Source: a virus. From it: 53,415 nt of DNA. The stretch covers positions 1 through 53,415 of IMG/VR virus record IMGVR_UViG_3300031658_000010. One strand, written 5' to 3'. Of the stretch, positions 45,067 through 52,367 are shown piece after piece. Position 1 is the stretch's first letter; every line of letters begins with the position of its first letter. A program made the translations under genes and the position numbers. The notes beneath the pieces are model-generated. The model worked only from the letters and a program-made list of their open reading frames with translations, was not told the DNA's origin and searched no databases.

Positions 45067-46818
45067 ATGAAATCAGTCAAAAAGTTTTCTGCAATGTCTG
45101 CTAAGGATCAACCGATCACAGAATCTGCAAAAGTAAGCCAAGAAGCTGTCGAAGAATTGATCAAAAAGATTGGTTTTAACAGTATAGATGAATTAAAGAA
45201 AGAGAAAGATCTTCTTTCTAAACTAGAAGCACTATCCAAAAGCTTTGCTAATAAAGATGATATATCTGAAGAAGAGATCGAAGAAGATCGTACAGAAGAT
45301 ATTGAAGATGAAGTAAATGCAAAAGGTAAACCTAAATCTGCTGAAGGCGAAGGTGATGCTAAACAGGGCGATGAAGAAGTCGTAGCTGCTGAAGAGGTAG
45401 AAGAAGTAGAGGAAGATGCTACTGAAGAAGAAATAGTATCTGACGAAGAAGCTGTTCCTGCTGAAGAAGAAGTAGAAGATGAAACTGAAGTAGAAGTACC
45501 AGTCGCAGATGAAGAAGTTGAAACACCTAAAGCTACAAAAAGAATTATGGCTTTTGAAGATTTCATTAAAGAAAAAGAAGAAACTATTAATAAGAACGTT
45601 AATTATCGTGATGATAATGAAGAAGAAGAAGACTATGCTGTTCCTGTTGCTGCTTCTGCTGATCCCCTTTCAGAGTCCGATGAGTCAAAAGGAAAGGACG
45701 ATGAAAAAGATGGTGATGAGTTAGAAGACAAAGGAGATAAGAAAGTTGATTCTGAGGATGATAAAGAAAAAGCAGACCATTATAAAGGAGCTGTTAAATC
45801 TGATGATGCTCAAATCAAATCTTTAAAGAAAGATGCTAAGTTTGATAAAGAGGAAGAGGAAGATGCTGAAAAGAATGAATCTGCTATTATGTCTTTTTCT
45901 AATTTTGTAAATGAAGCCTATGACAAAGTTGTTTGGGGTGGAAATAAAGGTGATGATTCTGAGTCTGAAGAAGATGAAGAAGATTATGAAGATGATGATA
46001 AAACTGATGAAGGTTTTGATGAAGTAACACTTGGTGGAAATAAAGGTGATAAATCTAAAACCAAAAAAGGTGAAGAAGATTATGAAGATGAGGTTGATGA
46101 AGATCGCGCCGAGGATATCGAAGATGAAGTAAACGCAAAGGGTAAACCTAAAGCAGTTAAAGAAGCTAAACAACAAAGTAACTTATTAGATTGGTTTAAT
46201 GATTTAACTGATAAGGATCTAAAATCAAAAGGATCATTTTTGAAACTCGGTAAATCTGCTGGGTATGATAAAAAAGATTTAGAGACTATTATATCTGATT
46301 TTGAACAAGGTGATGAGAGTTATATTCAGTGGGCTAAAGACGTGCATGTTAAAGAAGGTGTTGCTGAAGTAATTGCTAAAGTTGAAAAAGCTGAAGTAAA
46401 AGATCAAGTAGCTGGAGCTGACGGTATTGCTATTCCAACAATTAAAGGTGATGGTTCAGAAACTGCAGCTGGTATTGCTGGTGATATAATGAATAAGGGT
46501 AAAGTTAAAAACTTATCTGCATTAGCTGGTAAATTAGTTACAACAGATCAAAAGGTTACTGAAGTAATTCCTGATGAGGCAAACGATGTATCTGAAGATG
46601 GCATTGAAATTCCATTAGTAAAAGAAGCTAAGATTAATGAGGAAGATATTACTTCTGATGATCAATTCAAAGAATACGCAACTGCAGTGTTGAAAAAAGC
46701 ATTCGGTGATGATTATGATGAAGCTAAAGCAACTGAAGTAATTGACGGTTTAATTTCTAAACATGATGGAGACTATGGTGCAATGGTTGGAGCTTTACAA
46801 TCTACTATGGGATCATAA
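45067..46818 (+). CDS. Extremely acidic repeat protein, candidate prohead core/internal protein
   Basis: 583 residues from the ATG at 45067. An in-frame ATG at 44875 would overlap the helicase by 137 nt and give a non-matching start. The 45067 start gives MKSVKKFSAMSAKDQPITES, like other capsid-targeting starts here, with a site ITE/S, and sits 19 nt after a promoter-like element. Long Glu/Asp-rich tracts fill residues 65-370, with two internal targeting-like segments at 161 (MAFEDFIKE) and 275 (MSFSNFVNEA) and duplicated motifs EDxxEDIEDEVNAKGKPK and GGNKGD. The C-terminal part (about 375-583) is more structured (NLLDWFNDLTDKDLKSKG). Acidic composition recalls T4 core proteins gp67/gp68. Confidence 0.7.
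   Translation: MKSVKKFSAMSAKDQPITESAKVSQEAVEELIKKIGFNSIDELKKEKDLLSKLEALSKSFANKDDISEEEIEEDRTEDIEDEVNAKGKPKSAEGEGDAKQGDEEVVAAEEVEEVEEDATEEEIVSDEEAVPAEEEVEDETEVEVPVADEEVETPKATKRIMAFEDFIKEKEETINKNVNYRDDNEEEEDYAVPVAASADPLSESDESKGKDDEKDGDELEDKGDKKVDSEDDKEKADHYKGAVKSDDAQIKSLKKDAKFDKEEEEDAEKNESAIMSFSNFVNEAYDKVVWGGNKGDDSESEEDEEDYEDDDKTDEGFDEVTLGGNKGDKSKTKKGEEDYEDEVDEDRAEDIEDEVNAKGKPKAVKEAKQQSNLLDWFNDLTDKDLKSKGSFLKLGKSAGYDKKDLETIISDFEQGDESYIQWAKDVHVKEGVAEVIAKVEKAEVKDQVAGADGIAIPTIKGDGSETAAGIAGDIMNKGKVKNLSALAGKLVTTDQKVTEVIPDEANDVSEDGIEIPLVKEAKINEEDITSDDQFKEYATAVLKKAFGDDYDEAKATEVIDGLISKHDGDYGAMVGALQSTMGS
45283..46152 (+). repeat. Duplicated 54-nt coding module in the acidic protein
   Basis: Copies at 45283-45336 and 46099-46152. 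They encode the same 18 residues except one (EDRTEDIEDEVNAKGKPK against EDRA...). Seven bases differ, five of them silent single-codon changes, so the protein has been kept while the DNA drifted. Confidence 0.85.
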
Positions 46819-46836
46819 TAAAACTAAACTAAAGAT

Positions 46837-47292
46837 ATGAATAATATAAAAAAGTTTGCAGAATTTGTAAATGAATCAATTAATGAAGCCGAATTACCAT
46901 CTTGGGTTCAGAGCGGTCCTTACAACACTCTTTCTACCGTTTTACGCGATGGGGATGGTTATGATGATAATGGGAAAGAATTAACACTGGCTGATGTTAA
47001 TAAAAATTATAAACCAGCTTTAAAATATCTAGGAGTAAGATCTGTTGCTGATATGGTAATGGTTGCATCTACTAATGATGATGCAAAATTTGACCCTAAA
47101 GATAAAAAAGCTGACTTACTTGGAAATGATAATAGTATCTCCGGGCAACGTGCAACAGGAATGTGGCCAGCCCCATATACAGCAGCATATAAAGGAATGC
47201 TAGGAGATGTAAAAGTGATTATTGTTGCTGATGAAGGTGGTGAAGGTAGATATGCATATGCTGCAGGTGATTCTAAAGGAAACCTTAAATAA
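46837..47292 (+). CDS. Putative capsid-targeted internal protein, 151 aa
   Basis: The N terminus MNNIKKFAEFVNESINEAEL has the targeting-like pattern and possible sites VNE/S and INE/A. The remaining 130 residues form a mixed alpha/beta domain (LADVNKNYKPALKYLGVRSV, GDVKVIIVADEGGEGRYAYA) with no catalytic motif. It starts 18 nt after the acidic protein and likely shares its fate. Role unknown. Confidence 0.6.
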   Translation: MNNIKKFAEFVNESINEAELPSWVQSGPYNTLSTVLRDGDGYDDNGKELTLADVNKNYKPALKYLGVRSVADMVMVASTNDDAKFDPKDKKADLLGNDNSISGQRATGMWPAPYTAAYKGMLGDVKVIIVADEGGEGRYAYAAGDSKGNLK

Positions 47293-47295
47293 TTT

Positions 47296-47329
47296 CTAAA
47301 GTAAAATATAAACTAAAGTAAAATATAAA
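47296..47329 (+). repeat. Tandem 17-nt repeat before the nucleotidyltransferase gene
   Basis: Two perfect copies of CTAAAGTAAAATATAAA at 47296-47312 and 47313-47329, ending 4 nt before the ATG at 47334. Each copy contains an AAATATAAA box similar to the promoter-like element. Confidence 0.75.
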
Positions 47330-47333
47330 CTAA

Positions 47334-48605
47334 ATGAAACATATAAAACTGTTTGAACAATGGCTGACTGACAAAAGTCAGCCATTGTTGTTAGAAGGTG
47401 GAGCTGCTGGTCATATGAAGCATCCATTTGATAATAAGAACTTAACATTTAGAGACTTTAAAAATCTCATTAATTCTGGTTTAAGTGGTGAATTGAATTT
47501 CGAGGAAGCACCTACAGAAAAAACAGATGGCCAAAACTTATTTGCTACAATACAAGACGGTGAAGTTAAATTCGCAAGAAATCAAGGTGAAATGAGATCA
47601 CCTTTAGATTTACAAGGAATTAATCAAAAGTTTGACGGTCATGCTAGTAAATTAGTGCAGGATACTTTTCAGTTTGCCGCCGCTGATTTAGCAAACTTAT
47701 TAATAAAGCTTCCAGTTAAAACACAGGATGAAGTATTTGATAATGGTAAGAACTTCATGAATATGGAATTAATATACTCAAAGAATCCTAATGTTATCCA
47801 TTATGATATTGATGTTATACAATTTCATGGTATTAAAAAGACAGACGGTGATGGTAAAATTATTGGAGATGATCCATCTGCTGCTAAAAAAATAGCCGGA
47901 GTTCTTAAGAAGCTTAAATCGGATATCGGTAAAACTTTTACGATAATCCCTCCAAAGGTTCTAGCATTAAGAAAGGATATTAACTTTGATGAAAATGTAG
48001 CTAAATTTATTAAAAAGGTTGAAGACTTGAAGAATGTATATAATTTATCAGACGACGATGAGGTTTCAAAATATCACGAAATGTGGTGGAGAGATCAAAT
48101 CGAAGCAAACTTCCCTGAACTATCACAACAGCAAAAAGAAGGTTTATTATTAAGATGGGCATATGCTGATAAAAAGACACTTAATCTAAGATCTCTTGAT
48201 AAAGATCTAGGTAAAGAAAAGGCAGCAATCATTAAGAAGTTTGATAAAGAAGATGTTAAAAAGAAACAAAAAGAAAACATTAGACCGTTTGAAGATCTGT
48301 TCTTAGAGTTAGGGAGTGTTATATTAAAGAATGCAAGTAACTTCGTAGCAGCTAATCCTACTAAAGAAATGCAAAGACTTCACAAGCAAATCAAAGCAGC
48401 AGCAGAAGGTATTAAAAAGAGTGGTAGTTTAGACCAGATTGAAAAGGTAACTAAAGAACTTGAAAGATTAGATAGGATTGGTGGAGTAGAATCAATCATA
48501 CCAACAGAAGGTCTTGTATTTAAGTACAAAGGTACTACTTATAAATTAACTGGAACTTTTGCTGCAATTAATCAGTTGATGGGTATTATGAGGTACGGTA
48601 GATAG
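47334..48605 (+). CDS. KxxG nucleotidyltransferase (RNA/DNA-ligase-like), capsid-targeted candidate
   Basis: 423 residues. Covalent nucleotidyltransferase motifs: motif I EKTDGQN with lysine K63 (KxxG), a motif III-like MNMELIY, motif IV EGLVFK (392-397) and motif V YKLTG (403-407). A long helical insert lies between motifs III and IV. The N terminus MKHIKLFEQWLTDKSQPLLL ends in LLE/GG at residue 21, a possible prohead-protease site that would leave the enzyme domain intact. Such enzymes activate and join nucleic-acid ends; substrate here unknown. A polynucleotide ligase or RNA-repair role is inferred from motifs only. Confidence 0.7.
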   Translation: MKHIKLFEQWLTDKSQPLLLEGGAAGHMKHPFDNKNLTFRDFKNLINSGLSGELNFEEAPTEKTDGQNLFATIQDGEVKFARNQGEMRSPLDLQGINQKFDGHASKLVQDTFQFAAADLANLLIKLPVKTQDEVFDNGKNFMNMELIYSKNPNVIHYDIDVIQFHGIKKTDGDGKIIGDDPSAAKKIAGVLKKLKSDIGKTFTIIPPKVLALRKDINFDENVAKFIKKVEDLKNVYNLSDDDEVSKYHEMWWRDQIEANFPELSQQQKEGLLLRWAYADKKTLNLRSLDKDLGKEKAAIIKKFDKEDVKKKQKENIRPFEDLFLELGSVILKNASNFVAANPTKEMQRLHKQIKAAAEGIKKSGSLDQIEKVTKELERLDRIGGVESIIPTEGLVFKYKGTTYKLTGTFAAINQLMGIMRYGR

Positions 48606-48705
48606 TTTTAAGATTGTTAATAACTTTCCAAAACAAAACAAGAGTTTATAGTACGAAACTAAACAAAATTGATTATATTTATAATATAATAAAAATACAA
48701 AAGAT

Positions 48706-49065
48706 ATGAAACATATGCATAGCTACGATTCTCTAAATGAATCAAACGAATTGGAAACAATCAAAAAACAAGTTTTGGATTTTGCTGAAAAGAAAGGTAA
48801 ATCTAAATGGGGAGACTTGCAGAAATTTATTTTAACTTTAAAAGGTTTAGATCCAGATGACAGAGATAATCGTGGTCAGTTTTCATCTTATTTTTCAGGC
48901 GGTTCTTCATGGAGAAAAAACACAATGAAACAAGGTGATCATGGTAGAAATGCAAATTCTGCTGGATTATTAATGAGACCGACTAAAAAAGATCCTAGGT
49001 ACTTAGAAAAAGATGGTAAAGATTATACTGTTAAAGTATGGGATGGTAAATCTAAATTAGACTAA
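48706..49065 (+). CDS. Putative capsid-targeted protein, basic, 119 aa
   Basis: The start MKHMHSYDSLNESNELETIK gives a site LNE/S. The rest is basic and Gly/Ser-rich in the middle (FSSYFSGGSSWRKNTMKQGD), with conserved-looking PTKKDPRYLEKDGKDYTVKV at the end, as if nucleic-acid-binding. The 100-nt gap before it holds AT-rich sequence with TATAATATAATAAAAATA, a promoter-like run. The next gene follows after 1 nt. No family recognised. Confidence 0.6.
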   Translation: MKHMHSYDSLNESNELETIKKQVLDFAEKKGKSKWGDLQKFILTLKGLDPDDRDNRGQFSSYFSGGSSWRKNTMKQGDHGRNANSAGLLMRPTKKDPRYLEKDGKDYTVKVWDGKSKLD

Positions 49066-49066
49066 T

Positions 49067-49393
49067 ATGAAAAACTTTAATGAATTTATAACTGAGGCTA
49101 TTAAATACAAAGATCGAAGTGGTAAAGGCTTTAGCATCAAGGGAATTGATTTTGTTTATACTGAACAGGGTGGTAAATTTTATGGAACATCTTTATATGA
49201 TGTTGCTAAAACTGCAAATGTTAGTAAAAAATCTAAAATTAGTTTAGATGCAACTAATGAATTATTAAAGTCTATTGGTATCAAAGATGAAGTACCAAGT
49301 AGATACGAAACGGATGAACTTGATAAGATTTGTAAACAACTAAAGAAAAAGGGTATAGTATGTGACTACGGTGACCACATGGACATATCATAA
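49067..49393 (+). CDS. Putative capsid-targeted protein, 108 aa
   Basis: The start MKNFNEFITEAIKYKD is the closest match in the window to the T4 capsid-targeting sequence MKTYQEFIAEA, including ITE/A at the expected distance. The mature part would be about 98 residues, basic and small, with strands (KGFSIKGIDFVYTEQGGKFY) and helices. It precedes a strong terminator. Likely an internal head protein; activity unknown. Confidence 0.6.
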   Translation: MKNFNEFITEAIKYKDRSGKGFSIKGIDFVYTEQGGKFYGTSLYDVAKTANVSKKSKISLDATNELLKSIGIKDEVPSRYETDELDKICKQLKKKGIVCDYGDHMDIS

Positions 49394-49433
49394 TGCTAAT
49401 GTAATAATATATTAAAATCACGTTAAGTGTATT

Positions 49434-49462
49434 AAAGGTGAGTTAAATGTCTCACCTTTTTT
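49434..49462 (+). terminator. Rho-independent terminator
   Basis: Perfect 9-bp stem AAAGGTGAG (49434-49442) with CTCACCTTT (49451-49459), 8-nt loop, followed by T residues to 49462. It closes the transcript of the preceding genes. The next gene has its own promoter-like element. Confidence 0.85.
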
Positions 49463-49477
49463 GTTCTTAAACAATCA

Positions 49478-49487
49478 AATATATAAA
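49478..49487 (+). promoter_or_regulatory. AATATATAA promoter-like element
   Basis: AATATATAAAAGG lies 15 nt after the terminator and 22 nt before the ATG at 49509, a clear transcription-unit boundary. Confidence 0.6.
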
Positions 49488-49508
49488 AGGTATAACTAAA
49501 AACTAATA

Positions 49509-52352
49509 ATGAAAGAGTTAACAAACATATATAAAGAAACCGGGCAGCAATTCATAGATGATCTATTTAAAGATTACTTATTGGTGACTGAGAAATTATC
49601 AGGATCGTCATTCTCGTTTGAGAGACATGGCGATGAACTACGATTTTTTAAAGGTAGCAATAAGCAACCAATCAATTTAGTGGACAGGACACTAATGATG
49701 TATTATGAACAAGCAATTCAATACATTCTAAATAAAACCGAAGGTCATATAAAAGACTTGCCAGAATATTGGAGATTCTGTTTCCAATATTTTGTTAACA
49801 ACCAGCCTGGTGCAATCAAGTATGATAACTTACCAACTAATAATTTATTACTTACACATATACAAGTAAGAAACCCAAAGGGAAAGATTGCCAAAGTAAT
49901 CGAAGATCCTAGGGTACTTAGAGATTGGTCCTCTGCTTTTGACGTAACTCCACTTATTCCAATTTTTAGTGGTTATTTAAAAGAAGCACAAAAGAAAAAG
50001 ATTAGAGAATTCCTTGAAACACCAAAGGAAGATCAGTTAGAGGTATTTGGAACTAGTTCATTTGCTAAATATCTAATTGATGCATTAAATCCAACGATCA
50101 AACAAACAACGCTACAAAACGATTTAGACAAACCGATAGATTCTATAATCTTTAAGTTTTTTAAACAAGGCACTAATCAAATATTTACTGCAAAAATGAT
50201 TGATCCTTATACACAAGGATTAATGAAAGATAAAGAACCTATTGATTTAAGAAGAGCTCCTGCTGATATTAATGAAATCTTATTATTAGATATCTTAGCA
50301 TTCGTCGAAGAGCGAGGATTGCGTGGCGGTGAACTATTGACATCAGTACCTGAAGAAAGATACTTAGAATTAATGTCAAATCTGTTTAATGATTATATAG
50401 CCAAGAGAGGTGTTGATCTTCAAAAATTAGATATTGAAAAGGCAAAGTTTGCAAAAGGCCCAGAGTTTAATTTAAATTTAGACTTAATTAAAAATAATAG
50501 AACCAGGGAAATATTACAAAAATCTGAATCTTTACAAAACTTATATAAAATAATGGTTGGATCTTTAAGGAAGAAAAGAAATCCTGAGAGAGTAGGTTCG
50601 ATCATGACAAAATCAGTAGTAGAAGATTTTAACAAGATGGTTGATAAAATCACAGATGCAATTAATAAAGAAACTGATGGTGAATTCAAAACATTCGGGG
50701 ATTACTTAAATACTAAAGTTACAGAGACTATAAACTACAAAGATTTAGAGGAACTTGTAGTAGAAGAAAAAGTTCTTAATTATAATAACTTTATTCATTT
50801 AGGTAAGATTGATATTAATGAAGACAATATAAATGAAGCAAAGAAAATTACAAAGGGTGATGTTGAGAAGTTTTGGATAAAGGCATATAAGCAATATACT
50901 ACCAAGATGAAAATGATAACTGATTTTGTTAAAGTTTCAAATAGAACTGGCGATCATGGTGAAGTACTTAGGGGTAACTTTGGTCCTAATGATGGGACAG
51001 CAGAAGCTGCTATCGAAAAATTTCTTATATCAAATGTAGTAGGTTTAAAGAAAAGATCGTTTAAGATCGAAGAATTACCAGTTGGTTATCTTTCTAGTGA
51101 TTATGCTGCATATAAAATAATTATACAAAAAGCAACTGATAATAAACTAAGACAATCTTACGGCATTAGTGATTTCTTTATTATAACAAATCGTTATAAG
51201 ATCTCTAAGAAAACCGGGGAAGCTGCTATTGTAGGTAAGAAAGATTTAACACCAGCTAAATTAGGTATGGGTAATACTAACTATAAAAATTGGGCAAGTT
51301 TACTTTCACCTGTAGAAAAATTCTTGAATGATTCACACTATCCAGAAAATTATAAAAACTTTATGCTCGAGGCGGCTAAAGAAATTAGTAGTAATACTAA
51401 AAATGCTGGTAAATTTGAAGATTTTACTGAATATGCAAACGCACCAGTTCACACTATAACATACCCTATTACAAAATCTTTATTTGATGGTATTGATCAA
51501 TTATCAATTCAGAATATCAGAAATGACTACGGTGAAGTTTTAGGTGGCTTTATGCTACTTAACATACTAAGAAACCCTGGTGATGGTGTAAGCTATCCAC
51601 CAGGTGAAAGTGAACCTTTAGTAGATTTCTATTTTGATACATACAGTATATCATCAAAGGGTGGTAAAAAAGGCGGTACACCAACTGGCGATACTATCAT
51701 ACAAAGAATCTATAAAATGGCTAATGACAAAAAACGAGTACCAGGCCCATTGAGTTTTGAAACTGCAGGTGAGCAGGATTTTTATAATAATGTAATAGAT
51801 ACTTGGGTTAATCCTATGAAGTTAGCACGAAGTAAGATTTATGGCAGGATTATGTCTCTATGCAGTGTAAACCTTAATGATCATAACAAATCTGCATACT
51901 GGTATCTTTTGAAAGAAGCAGAGCTACAGCCTAGCAATGCAACACAAGATGCAGTTGAAGAATTCTTAGACAATTTATATACTGATAAAGCTGAATTTAC
52001 TAAGTTCTTACGTACCTTTTGGGAAAAATCAACTTATGAATGGAATGAGGCAAAATTAAAAACAAACGTTGATGGTTTTGAAAAGTTCAAAGGCAACCAC
52101 AAATTAGGTGTTGTGTTTTATCCATTAATGGTTGAGTTAACTCATGCTCTTAACCAAAAGTATACTAAAGAATTAACAAAGTATTCACAGATAGTTACAG
52201 ATGTCAAGCAATTGTATTTAGATGTAAAGACTAAGAATGGTAATTTTGAATTTAAAACAGTACCCTTTAGCACAGCAGATTTTGTGTTTGAGCAAAAAGC
52301 TAGTATACCAATGCCATTTAATGCTAATATGGGAATTGCAATACAAAAGTAA
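49509..52352 (+). CDS. Large KxxG nucleotidyltransferase fused to an unknown C-terminal half
   Basis: 947 residues. The N-terminal half has ligase-like motifs: VTEKLSGSSFSF with K29 (KxxG), RFCFQYF (89-95, motif III-like), IDSIIFKF (210-217, IV-like) and FTAKMIDP (226-233, V-like). After a helical stretch, residues 425-444 (YNNFIHLGKIDINEDNINEA) look like an internal capsid-targeting/cleavage linker with sites INE/D and INE/A. The C-terminal 500 residues are alpha/beta without known motifs (TGDHGEVLRGNFGPNDGTAE, SYPPGESEPLVDFYFD). Cleavage would yield two proteins of about 443 and 504 residues. Nucleotidyl transfer is likely; everything on the second half is open. Confidence 0.65.
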   Translation: MKELTNIYKETGQQFIDDLFKDYLLVTEKLSGSSFSFERHGDELRFFKGSNKQPINLVDRTLMMYYEQAIQYILNKTEGHIKDLPEYWRFCFQYFVNNQPGAIKYDNLPTNNLLLTHIQVRNPKGKIAKVIEDPRVLRDWSSAFDVTPLIPIFSGYLKEAQKKKIREFLETPKEDQLEVFGTSSFAKYLIDALNPTIKQTTLQNDLDKPIDSIIFKFFKQGTNQIFTAKMIDPYTQGLMKDKEPIDLRRAPADINEILLLDILAFVEERGLRGGELLTSVPEERYLELMSNLFNDYIAKRGVDLQKLDIEKAKFAKGPEFNLNLDLIKNNRTREILQKSESLQNLYKIMVGSLRKKRNPERVGSIMTKSVVEDFNKMVDKITDAINKETDGEFKTFGDYLNTKVTETINYKDLEELVVEEKVLNYNNFIHLGKIDINEDNINEAKKITKGDVEKFWIKAYKQYTTKMKMITDFVKVSNRTGDHGEVLRGNFGPNDGTAEAAIEKFLISNVVGLKKRSFKIEELPVGYLSSDYAAYKIIIQKATDNKLRQSYGISDFFIITNRYKISKKTGEAAIVGKKDLTPAKLGMGNTNYKNWASLLSPVEKFLNDSHYPENYKNFMLEAAKEISSNTKNAGKFEDFTEYANAPVHTITYPITKSLFDGIDQLSIQNIRNDYGEVLGGFMLLNILRNPGDGVSYPPGESEPLVDFYFDTYSISSKGGKKGGTPTGDTIIQRIYKMANDKKRVPGPLSFETAGEQDFYNNVIDTWVNPMKLARSKIYGRIMSLCSVNLNDHNKSAYWYLLKEAELQPSNATQDAVEEFLDNLYTDKAEFTKFLRTFWEKSTYEWNEAKLKTNVDGFEKFKGNHKLGVVFYPLMVELTHALNQKYTKELTKYSQIVTDVKQLYLDVKTKNGNFEFKTVPFSTADFVFEQKASIPMPFNANMGIAIQK

Positions 52353-52367
52353 ATATATAGATTATAA

